From: Calendula officinalis
Lineage: Eukaryota > Streptophyta > Magnoliopsida > Asterales > Asteraceae
Direction: 5' to 3'
Assembly: GCA_963853835.1 (NCBI GenBank)
Contig: OY970828.1
Span: 17,470,977-17,534,976, forward strand
DNA: 64,000 nt
Shown here one piece after another: positions 39,401 to 50,773 of this stretch (position 1 is its first letter; the number at the start of each line of letters is the position of its first letter). Both the position numbers and the translations under genes were made by a program. A model generated the notes under the pieces. That model had not been told where the DNA came from. It saw nothing but the letters and a program-made list of their open reading frames with translations, and did no database searches.

Positions 39401-39828
39401 CCTATGAATCGGCTATTGCATTCATCATGTACGCTGTAAGGAGCACTAGGCCAAATGTAACGTCCTTAGGGGACCTTACTAGAAAATACCAACAGAATTC
39501 ATGAGAGGTCACTGGATTGCTGTTAAGAACACATTGAAGTATTTTAAAGTACTGGAGATATGTTTCTTGGTCATGGTGGAGATACTGAACTGAAACTAAG
39601 TATACTTGCTATACTTATGTTGGTTTTGAAATAGGGCGTGATGACGCTAGATCCTATTTACGAATGTTCACTACATTCGAATGATTTATCGAGATATGTG
39701 AAATTCGTACACTTAAAGTTCAAACAGATAACTAACTAGCTGACGCTTTATCGAACTCAGTGTCTTGTACCAAACATCTTGAATATGAATGGAACATTGG
39801 ACTTCAACAAGCTAGTAGTTTCATGTAA
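36440..39828 (+). pseudogene. Decayed copia gag-pol of element 1
   Basis: Recognisable by comparison with element 2. The gag remnant (about 36440-37260) has lost its start codon. It keeps the zinc knuckle CHHCDETGH (ends 37200), but the next codon, tryptophan in element 2, is TGA. The protease motif DTG reads DTS (about 37320) and the tryptophan before it is also TGA. Integrase fragments lie at 37760-38500, with a 57-bp duplication. Reverse transcriptase remnants run from about 38767, have lost the TAFLNG to SIYGLKQ stretch, and resume with HVDD in place of YVDD near 39100. RNase H and the C-terminal tail continue to the stop at 39826-39828. No enzyme can be made from this copy. Confidence 0.92.
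37861..37974 (+). repeat. 57-bp in-frame tandem duplication in integrase remnant
   Basis: GATATCATTCGATGTGGTTA at 37861 recurs as GATATCAGTCGCTATGGTTA at 37918. Each unit encodes a version of RYGYVYLIKHKHE, which is present once in element 2. The two units have diverged at several sites, so the duplication is older than the last transposition of the element. Confidence 0.8.
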
Positions 39829-40670
39829 ATCTGTTTTAGTATTTGGATAATGGAACTGTGAGCAGTTTATATTGGAATAAATTGATATATTTGATATGAT
39901 CGTTTTTATATGAATATCTACTGTGTTCTATATTTGCATGTTTATATCCTTGAATATTTACTGTGTTTTATATTCTAAATTGTCCATTGTCATATTGATA
40001 ATATGGGAATATTATTAAGACAAATCTGAGGGCATTGATGACATTATCTTAGTATGACTAAGGATGATGAAATCAAACTCACATGTTGTTCATATTGATG
40101 CACAATTGGACTGACCCAACCTATGAGAAATCACTTCCTGGATTTATGTCACAAGTGAATCTCACAAAGGCTTTGTCACTTATCCTCTGACTTGAGATGC
40201 AAGTTGGTTTGTGTATGTATAGGGGCAAACTTTGATATGGTTAAACACTGACCTGAATAAGGCTGCTATAACAACCATTATCGGGTTTGTCATTAAGCAT
40301 ATGACAGACACGTGCAGTCAACAAAGAATTTGTTCCTCCACGCATGTGGATTAGATACTACTGGGCCCCTCGATGATTTGAATAGATGTATGTGTGGCCA
40401 CACCCAAAAGGTAATCAAGATGAATCTTGATTGGTTTTGGTAATCTACTTCAATGTATAGATCGAGAAACAGAATCGTTGAAATTTTAGATTGACATTTA
40501 TCCTTGTCTAAAATTCAACATAGTATCAGTAACAAAAGGATAACTGCTCGAAAACTTTGAACAAAGATTTTATGAAACTCCTCATGTACTTCTAGGGGCA
40601 TTGGCGGGTTGCTAGACTCTAACCTTTGCTTGTATAACTACTTGATGTTATCACGTGCGCAAGTGGGAGC
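39829..40670 (+). other. 3' untranslated region and polypurine tract of element 1
   Basis: About 840 bp lie between the gag-pol stop and the LTR, ending in the polypurine tract AAGTGGGAGC (40661-40670). The whole stretch aligns almost base for base with element 2 (49749-50589). No credible open frame is present. Such a long, conserved non-coding 3' region is unexpected if only the polypurine tract mattered. Confidence 0.75.
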
Positions 40671-41335
40671 TGTTGGAATATGCTTCACGCGTATAACATA
40701 TAGTTATATGGCTAGTTGTTTGTGAGCCTAAAGGGTCACACACTTAAACACTAAACACCATTATATAATTAGTGTAATTAGTGTAATTACATTAATTATT
40801 AATATATAAAAGCTTCATGCTTGTATATAATAAGTTTAATATTAATTGTTAATATTGAAACTTTATTATGAGCAAACTAGAAGAAACAAATAACAAGGGA
40901 CTAGAGTGAAAATAGAAGTATGGTTTATGGAAATCTTTAATGGGTCTTTATGGCACAATTATGTGTGATGAATGAGTCCATAAACACTCCCTTTGACCCC
41001 TCTCTTGGATGTGCACCATAACACACACAAGAAGGTGTTTTTGTTTTCTTCCTATTTTTTTGCTCTCAAGAATCAAGGACTAGCATCCTCCTTTGGTGTT
41101 CTTGAAGTGTTGTGTGGACTTTCTTTTAGAGGTATTCTAATTGAATACTTGGTTTCAATCCATCACCAACTCCATCCGAATACACAATAATCAAAGGCAA
41201 CTAGGGTATGAATTCTTATACCATTCTCTTTGATTTTCTTATAGTTTAATTGTATGATTGATATCAAGATCCGTTCATGGTGATTAAATCTTTCCGCTGC
41301 GTTTTGTTACTTGTAATAACCGAAAATCACCATTA
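40671..41335 (+). repeat. 3' LTR of element 1 (665 bp)
   Basis: Same length as the 5' LTR and no mismatch found on reading the two copies against each other. Ends CACCATTA, followed directly by the CTAGC target duplication. Confidence 0.93.
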
Positions 41336-41340
41336 CTAGC
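41336..41340. repeat. Target site duplication of element 1, right copy (CTAGC)
   Basis: Exact repeat of 33933-33937. The satellite continues in phase from here (CTAGCTATGACCAATAACCTC), completing the monomer interrupted at 33937. Confidence 0.92.
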
Positions 41341-44300
41341 TATGACCAATAACCTCTAAGTATTCATTTTTTAATCGAAATTGGTCTCTAGAACCCATAC
41401 GAATGCCCCGTGAACGATTTTGACCACTAGCTATGACCAATAACCTATAAGTATCCATTTTAAACCTTAATTGGTGTCCATTACCCATAGCAATGGCCAT
41501 CAACCATTATAACCAATAGCTTCGACCAATAACCTATAAGTATCCTTGTTAAACCGGAATTAGCGTCCATAGCCCATACGAATGGCCTGTGAACTATTCT
41601 AACCACTAGCTATAACCAATAACCTATAAGTATCCATTTTTAAAGTGTAATTGGTGTTGATAACCCATACAAATGGCCTGTGAACCATTAAAACCACAAG
41701 CTATGACCAATAACCCATAAGTATCCATTTTAAACCTTAATTGGTGTCCATTAACCATACGAATGGCCCATGAACCATTATAACGAATAGCTTCGACCAA
41801 TAACCTATAAGTATCCTTGTTAAACCGTAACTAGCGTCCATAGCCTATACGAATGGCCCGTGAACCATTATAACCACTAGCTTCGACCAGTAACTTATAA
41901 GTATCCATTTTTTAAAGTGTAATTGGTGTTGATAACCTATACAAATGGCCCGTGAACCATTATAACCACTAGCTATGACCAATAACCTATAAGTATCCAT
42001 TTTCTAAACTGTAATTGGTCTCTAGAACCCATACGAATGCCCCATGAACGATTTTGACCACTAGCTATGACCAATTACCTATAAGTATCCATTTTAAACC
42101 TTAATTGGTGTCCATTACCCGTACGAATGGCCCGTGAACCATTATAACCACTAGCTACGACCAATAACCTATAAGTATCCTTGTTAAACCATAACTAGTG
42201 TCCATAGCCCATACGAATGGCCCGTGAACCATTATAACCACTAGCTATAACCAATAACATATAAGTATCCATTTTTTAAACTGTAATTGGTGTTGATAAC
42301 CCATACAAATGGCCCTTGAACCATTATAACCACTAGCTATGACCAATAACCTCTAAGTATTCATTTTTTAATCGAAATTGGTCTCTAGAACCCATACGAA
42401 TGCCCCGTGAACGATTTTGACCACTAGCTATGACCAATAACCTATAAGTATCCATTTTAAACCTTAATTGGTGTCCATTACCCATAGCAATGGCCCATCA
42501 ACCATTATAACCAATAGCTTCGACCAATAACCTATAAGTATCCTTGTTAAACCGGAATTAGCGTCCATAGCCCATACGAATGGCCTGTGAACTATTCTAA
42601 CCACTAGCTATAACCAATAACCTATAAGTATCCATTTTTAAAGTGTAATTGGTGTTGATAACCCATACAAATGGCCTGTGAACCATTAAAACCACAAGCT
42701 ATGACCAATAACCCATAAGTATCCATTTTAAACCTTAATTGGTGTCCATTAACCATACGAATGGCCCATGAACCATTATAACGAATAGCTTCGACCAATA
42801 ACCTATAAGTATCCTTGTTAAACCGTAACTAGCGTCCATAGCCTATACGAATGGCCCGTGAACCATTATAACCACTAGCTTCGACCAATAACTTATAAGT
42901 ATCCATTTTTTAAAGTGTAATTGGTGTTGATAACCTATACAAATGGCCCGTGAACCATTATAACCACTAGCTATGACCAATAACCTATAAGTATCCATTT
43001 TCTAAACTGTAATTGGTCTCTAGAACCCATACGAATGCCCCATGAATGATTTTGACCACTAGCTATGACCAATTACCTATAAGTATCCATTTTAAACCTT
43101 AATTGGTGTCCATTACCCGTACGAATGGCCCGTGAACCATTATAACCACTAGCTACGACCAATAACCTATAAGTATCCTTGTTAAACCATAACTAGTGTC
43201 CTTAGCCCATACGAATGGCCCGTGAACCATTATAACCACTAGCTATAACCAATAACATATAAGTATCCATTTTTTAAACTGTAATTGGTGTTGATAACCC
43301 ATACAAATGGCCCTTGAACCATTTTAACCACTAGCTATGACCAATAACCTCTAAGTATTCATTTTTTAATCGAAATTGGTCTCTAGAACCCATACGAATG
43401 CCCCGTGAACGATTTTGACCACTAGCTATGACCAATAACCTATAAGTATCCATTTTAAACCTTAATTGGTGTCCATTACCCATAGCAATGGCCATCAACC
43501 ATTATAACCAATAGCTTCGACCAATAACCCATAAGTATCCTTGTTAAACCGGAATTAGCGTCCATAGCCCATACGAATGGCCTGTGAACTATTCTAACCA
43601 CTAGCTATAACCAATAACCTATAAGTATCCATTTTTAAAGTGTAATTGGTGTTGATAACCCATACAAATGGCCTGTGAACCATTAAAACCACAAGCTATG
43701 ACCAATAACCCATAAGTATCCATTTTAAACCTTAATTGGTGTCCATTAACCATACGAATGGCCCATGAACCATTATAACGAATAGCTTCGACCAATAACC
43801 TATAAGTATCCTTGTTAAACCGTAACTAGCGTCCATAGCCTATACGAATGGCCCGTGAACCATTATAACCACTAGCTTCGACCAATAACTTATAAGTATC
43901 CATTTTTTAAAGTGTAATTGGTGTTGATAACCTATACAAATGGCCCGTGAACCATTATAACCACTAGCTATGACCAATAACCTATAAGTATCCATTTTCT
44001 AAACTGTAATTGGTCTCTAGAACCCATACGAATGCCCCATGAACGATTTTGACCACTAGCTATGACCAATTACCTATAAGTTTCCATTTTAAACCATAAT
44101 TGGTGTCCATTACCCGTACGAATGGCCCGTGAACCATTATAACCACTAGCTACGACCAATAACCTATAAGTATCCTTGTTAAACCATAACTAGTGTCCAT
44201 AGCCCATACGAATGGCCCGTGAACCATTATAACCACTAGCTATAACCAATAACATATAAGTATCCATTTTTTAAACTGTAATTGGTGTTGATAACCCATA

Positions 44301-47300
44301 CTAATGGCCTGTGAACCATTATAACCACTAGCTATGACCAATAACCTCTAAGTATTCATTTTTTAATCGAAATTGGTCTCTAGAACCCATACGAATGCCC
44401 CGTGAACGATTTTGACCACTAGCTATGACCAATAACCTATAAGTATCCATTTTAAACCTTAATTGGTGTCCATTACCCATAGCAATGGCCCATCAACCAT
44501 TATAGCCAATAGCTTCGACCAATAACCTATAAGTATCCTTGTTAAACCGGAATTAGCGTCCATAGCCCATACGAATGGCCCGTGAACTATTCTAACCACT
44601 AGCTATAACCAATAACCTATAAGTATCCATTTTTAAAGTGTAATTGGTGTTGATAACCCATACAAATGGCTTGTGAACCATTATAACCACTAGCTATGAC
44701 CAATAACCTATAAGTATCCATTTTAAACCTTAATTGGTGTCCATTACCCATAGCAATGGCCCATCAACCATTATAACCAATAGCTTCGACCAATAACCTA
44801 TAAGTATCCTTGTTAAACCGGAATTAGCGTCCATAGCCCATACGAATGGCCTGTGAACTATTCTAACCACTAGCTATAACCAATAACCTATAAGTATCCA
44901 TTTTTAAAGTGTAATTGGTGTTGATAACCCATACAAATGGCATGTGAACCATTAAAACCACTAGCTATGACCAATAACCTATAAGTATCCATTTTAAACC
45001 TTAATTGGTGTCCATTAACCATACGAATGGCCCATGAACCATTATAACGAATAGCTTCGACCAATAACCTATAAGTATCCTTGTTAAACCGTAACTAGCG
45101 TCCATAGCCTATACGAATGGCCCGTGAACCATTATAACCACTAGCTTCGACCAATAACTTATAAGTATCCATTTTTTAAAGTGTAATTGGTGTTGATAAC
45201 CTATACAAATGGCCCGTGAACCATTATAACCACTAGCTATGACCAATAACCTATAAGTATCCATTTTCTAAACTGTAATTGGTCTCTAGAACCCATACGA
45301 ATGCCCCATGAACGATTTTGACCACTAGCTATGACCAATTACCTATAAGTATCCATTTTAAACCTTAATTGGTGTCCATTACCCGTACGAATGGCCCGTG
45401 AACCATTATAACCACTAGCTACGACCAATAACCTATAAGTATCCTTGTTAAACCATAACTAGTGTCCATAGCCCATACGAATGGCCCGTGAACCATTATA
45501 ACCACTAGCTATAACCAATAACATATAAGTATCCATTTTTTAAACTGTAATTGGTGTTGATAACCCATACAAATGGCCCTTGAACCATTATAACCACTAG
45601 CTATGACCAATAACCTCTAAGTATTCATTTTTTAATCGAAATTGGTCTCTAGAACCCATACGAATGCCCCGTGAACGATTTTGACCACTAGCTATGACCA
45701 ATAACCTATAAGTATCCATTTTAAACCTTAATTGGTGTCCATTACCCATAGCAATGGCCCATCAACCATTATAACCAATAGCTTCGACCAATAACCTATA
45801 AGTATCCTTGTTAAACCGGAATTAGCGTCCATAGCCCATACGAATGGCCTGTGAACTATTCTAACCACTAGCTATAACCAATAACCTATAAGTATCCATT
45901 TTTAAAGTGTAACTGGTGTTGATAACCCATACAAATGGCCTGTGAACCATTAAAACCACAAGCTATGACCAATAACCCATAAGTATCCATTTTAAACCTT
46001 AATTGGTGTCCATTAACCATACGAATGGCCCATGAACCATTATAACGAATAGCTTCGACCAATAACCTATAAGTATCCTTGTTAAACCGTAACTAGCGTC
46101 CATAGCCTATACGAATGGCCCGTGAACCATTATAACCACTAGCTTCGACCAATAACTTATAAGTATCCATTTTTTAAAGTGTAATTGGTGTTGATAACCT
46201 ATACAAATGGCCCGTGAACCATTATAACCACTAGCTATGACCAATAACCTATAAGTATCCATTTTCTAAACTGTAATTGGTCTCTAGAACCCATACGAAT
46301 GCCCCATGAATGATTTTGACCACTAGCTATGACCAATTACCTATAAGTATCCATTTTAAACCTTAATTGGTGTCCATTACCCGTACGAATGGCCCGTGAA
46401 CCATTATAACCACTAGCTACGACCAATAACCTATAAGTATCCTTGTTAAACCATAACTAGTGTCCATAGCCCATACGAATGGCCCGTGAACCATTATAAC
46501 CACTAGCTATAACCAATAACATATAAGTATCCATTTTTTAAACTGTAATTGGTGTTGATAACCCATACAAATGGCCCTTGAACCATTTTAACCACTAGCT
46601 ATGACCAATAACCTCTAAGTATTCATTTTTTAATCGAAATTGGTCTCTAGAACCCATACGAATGCCCCGTGAACGATTTTGACCACTAGCTATGACCAAT
46701 AACCTATAAGTATCCATTTTAAACCTTAATTGGTGTCCATTACCCATAGCAATAGCCCATCAACCAATATAACCAATAGCTTCGACCAATAACCTATAAG
46801 TATCCTTGTTAAACCGGAATTAGCGTCCATAGCCCATACGAATGGCCCGTGAACTATTCTAACCACTAGCTATAACCAATAACCTATAAGTATCCATTTT
46901 TAAAGTGTAATTGGTGTTGATAACCCATACAAATGGCCTGTGAACCATTATAATCACTAGCTATGACCAATAACCTATAAGTATCCATTTTAAACCTTAA
47001 TTGGTGTCCATTAACCATACGAATGGCCCATGAACCATTATAACGAATAGCTTCGACCAATAACCTATAAGTATCCTTGTAAACCGTAATTAGCGTTCGT
47101 AGCCCATACGAATGGCCCGTGAACCGTTATAACCACTAGCTTCGACCAATAACTTATAAGTATCCATTTTTTAAAGTGTAATTGGTCTTGATAACCCATA
47201 CAAATGGCCCGTGAACCATTAAAACCACTAGCTATGACCAATAACCTATAAGTATCCATTTTTTAAACTGTAATTGGTCTCTAGAACCCATACGAATGCC

Positions 47301-49091
47301 CCATGAACCATTATAACCACTAGCTTCGACCAATAACCTATAAGTATCCTTGTTATACCGTAACTAGTGTCCATAGCCCATACGAATGGCCCGTGAACCA
47401 TTATAACCACTAGCTATAACCAATAACATATAAGTATCCATTTTTTAAACTGTAATTGGTGTTGATAACCCATACTAATGGCCTGTGAACCATTATAACC
47501 ACTAGCTATGACCAATAACCTCTAAGTATTCATTTTTTAATCGAAATTGATCTCTAGAAGCCATACGAATGCCCCGTGAATGATTTTGACCACTAGCTAT
47601 GACCAATAACCTATAAGTATCCATTTTAAACCTTAATTGGTGTCCATTACCCATAGCAATGGCCCATCAACCATTATAGCCAATAGCTTCGACCAATAAC
47701 CTATAAGTATCCTTGTTAAACCGGAATTAGCGTCCATAGCCCATACGAATGGCCCGTGAACTATTCTAACCACTAGCTATAACCAATAACCTATAAGTAT
47801 CCATTTTTAAAGTGTAATTGGTGTTGATAACCCATACAAATGGCTTGTGAACCATTATAACCACTAGCTATGACCAATAACCTATAAGTATCCATTTTAA
47901 ACCTTAATTGGTGTCCATTACCCATAGCAATGGCCCATCAACCATTATAACCAATAGCTTCGACCAATAACCTATAAGTATCCTTGTTAAACCGAAATTA
48001 GCGTCCATAGCCCATACGAATGGCCTGTGAACTATTCTAACCACTAGCTATAATCAATAACCTATAGTATCCATTTTTAAAGTGTAATTGGTGTTGATAA
48101 CCCATACAAATGGCATGTGAACCATTAAAACCACTAGCTATGACCAATAACCTATAAGTATCCATTTTAAACCTTAATTGGTGTCCATTAACCATACGAA
48201 TGGCCCATGAACCATTATAACGAATAGCTTCGACCAATAACCTATAAGTATCCTTGTTAAACCGTAACTAGCGTCCATAGCCTATACGAATGGCACGTGA
48301 ACCATTATAACCACTAGCTTCGACCAATAACTTATAAGTATCCATTTTTTAAAGTGTAATTGGTGTTGATAACCTATACAAATGGCCCGTGAACCATTAT
48401 AACCACTAGCTATGACCAATAACCTATAAGTATCCATTTTCTAAACTGTAATTGGTCTCTAGAACCCATACGAATGCCCCATGAACGATTTTGACCACTA
48501 GCTATGACCAATTACCTGTAAGTATCCATTTTAAACCTTAATTGGTGTCCATTACCCATACGAATGGCCCGTGAACCATTATAACCACTAGCTACGACCA
48601 ATAACCTATAAGTATCCTTGTTAAACCATAACTAGTGTCCATAGCCCATACGAATGGCCCGTGAACCATTATAACCACTAGCTATAACCAATAACATATA
48701 AATATCCATTTTTTAAACTGTAATTGGTGTTGATAACCCATACAAATGGCCCTTGAACCATTATAACCACTAGCTATGACCAATAACCTCTAAGTATTCA
48801 TTTTTTAATCGAAATTGGTCTCTAGAACCCATACGAATGCCCCGTGAACGATTTTGACCACTAGCTATGACCAATAACCTATAAGTATCCATTTTAAACC
48901 TTAATTGGTGTCCATTACCCATAGCAATGGCCCATCAACCAATATAACCAATAGCTTCGACCAATAACCTATAAGTATCCTTGTTAAACCGGAATTAGCG
49001 TCCATAGCCCATACGAATGGCCCGTGAACTATTCTAACCACTAGCTATAACCAATAACCTATAAGTATCCATTTTTAAAGTGTAATTGGTG

Positions 49092-49096
49092 TTGAT
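49092..49096. repeat. Target site duplication of element 2, left copy (TTGAT)
   Basis: TTGAT precedes the LTR edge (TAATGG on the + strand) and recurs exactly at 56917-56921. The joined site is a normal C-type monomer, GTGTTGATAACCC. Confidence 0.92.
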
Positions 49097-49748
49097 TAAT
49101 GGTGATTTTCGGTTATTACAAGTAACAAAAACGCAGCGGAAAGATTTAATCACCATGAACGGATCTTGATATCAATCATATAATTAAACTATAAGAAAAT
49201 CAAAGAGAATGGTATAAGAATTCATACCCTAGTTGCCTTTGATTATTGTGTATTCGGATGGAGTTGATGATGGATTGAAACCAAGTATTCAATTAGAATA
49301 CCTCTAAAAGAAAGTCCACACAACACTTCAAGAACACCAAAGGAGGATGCTAGTCCTTGATTCTTGAGAGCAAATGGAAGCAAAAGATGGGATGTATTGT
49401 GTGTGTGTGTGCCGTGAATTCACAAGGCACGGGAGGGAGTTTATGGAGTCATTTACACTCCATAATGATGCCTTAATTCCCATTAATGATTTCCATAAAC
49501 CATTGACCAATATTTACACACAAGTCCTTATCTTTTGTTCCTTCTAGTTTGCTCACATTAAGGTTTCAATATTAACATTTAATATTAAACTTATATATAA
49601 GCATGTAGCTTATATTAATATATATAATGTAATTACCCTAATTACACTATATATCTTATGGTGCTAAGTGTTTAAGTGTGTGACCCTTTAGGCTCACAAA
49701 CTACTAGCCATATAACTATATGTTATACGCGTGAAGCATATTCCAACA
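49097..49748 (-). repeat. 3' LTR of element 2 (652 bp)
   Basis: On the minus strand it starts TGTTGGAATATGC (at 49748) and ends CACCATTA (at 49097). It contains a short GT repeat (about 49399-49411). Two substitutions relative to the 5' LTR were found. Confidence 0.93.
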
Positions 49749-50589
49749 GCTCCCACTTGCGCACGTGATAACATCAAGTAGTTATACAAGCAAAGGTTAG
49801 AGTCTAGCAACCCGCCAATGCCCCTAGAAGTACATGAGGAGTTTCATAAAATCTTTGTTCAAAGTTTTCGAGCAGTTATCCTTTTGTTACTGATACTATG
49901 TTGAATTTTAGACAAGGATAAATGTCAATCTAAAATTTTAACGATTCTGTTTCTCGATCTATACATTGAAGTAGATTACCAAAACCAATCAAGATTCATC
50001 TTGATTACCTTTTGGGTGTGGCCACACATACATCTATTCAAATCATCGAGGGGCCCAGTAGTATCTAATCCACATGTGTGGAGGAACAAATTCTTTGTTG
50101 ACTGCACGTGTCTGTCATATGCTTAATGACAAACCCGATAATGGTTGTTATAGCAGCCTTATTCAGGTCAGCGTTTAACCATATCAAAGTTTGCCCCTCT
50201 ACATACACAAACCAACTTGCATCTCAAGTCAGAGGATAAGTGACAAAGCCTTTGTGAGATTCACTTGTGACATAAATCCAGGAAGTGATTTCTCATAGGT
50301 TGGGTCAGTCCAATTGTGCATCAATATGAACAACATGTGAGTTTGATTTTATCATCCTTAGCCATACTAAGATAATGTTATCAATGCCCTCAGATTTGTC
50401 TTAATAATATTCCCATATTATTAATATGACAATGGACAGTTTAGAATATAAAACGCAATAAATATTCATGGATATAAACATGCAAATATAGAACACAGTA
50501 GATATTCATATAAAAACGATCATATCAAATATATCAATTTATTCCAATAAAAACTGCTCAATGTTCCATTATCCAAATACTAAAACAGA
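49749..50589 (-). other. Polypurine tract and 3' untranslated region of element 2
   Basis: AAGTGGGAGC on the minus strand (49749-49758) abuts the 3' LTR. The remaining 0.83 kb up to the gag-pol stop holds no credible frame and is nearly identical to element 1's 3' region. Confidence 0.75.
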
Positions 50590-50773
50590 TTACATGAAAC
50601 TACTAGCTGGTCGAAGTCCAATGTTTCTAGCATGCTCAATATGTTTGGTACATGACATTGGCTTCGTGAAGGGGTCAGCTAAGTTGTCATCTGTATGAAA
50701 TTTGAGCAAGCGTACATCTCCCATTAGGATCGCATCTCTAATGTAGTGAACCTTCCTCCGGTAATGTCTGGCG
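50590..50773 (-). pseudogene. C-terminal tail of element 2 pol, shifted out of frame
   Basis: About 60 codons downstream of the frameshift, in a different frame from the main ORF and open to the stop at 50590. It begins with ARHYRRKVHYIRD and includes NLADPFTKPM and the terminal RPASSFM, which is the usual end of copia RNase H and its tail. It has no start codon of its own and would be made only by ribosomal frameshifting or by an unmutated relative. Confidence 0.85.

Larger units (their letters stand above)
33938..41335 (+). mobile_element. Ty1-copia-type LTR retrotransposon, coding-dead (element 1, 7398 bp)
   Basis: Complete structure: 665-bp LTRs at 33938-34602 and 40671-41335, primer-binding site, leader of about 1.8 kb, gag-pol remnant at about 36440-39828, 3' untranslated region of about 0.84 kb, polypurine tract and a 5-bp target duplication. 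Reading the LTRs side by side I found no difference. The coding region, in contrast, has many stops, frameshifts, a 57-bp duplication and a deletion of roughly 70 codons in reverse transcriptase. A dead element with identical LTRs implies that the damage predates the last transposition, which must then have used proteins from another element. Gene order (integrase before reverse transcriptase) is inferred from remnants and from element 2. Confidence 0.95.
41336..49096. repeat. Satellite array, middle segment (domain IV, right part; about 86 monomers)
   Basis: Same 11-monomer unit as left of element 1. The D1 landmark is at 41997, 42995, 43992, 45261, 46259 and 48434, giving spacings of 998, 997, 1269 (14 monomers), 998 and 2175 bp (24 monomers). 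The first monomer continues the one cut by element 1, a C2 followed by a D2, so no satellite was lost or rearranged at the insertion. Confidence 0.95.

Noticed and set aside
49328..49510. 60-codon minus-strand frame in element 2 LTR, repeated at 56496-56678
   Set aside because: A duplicate by virtue of the two LTR copies; it lies across a GT repeat and has no domain support.
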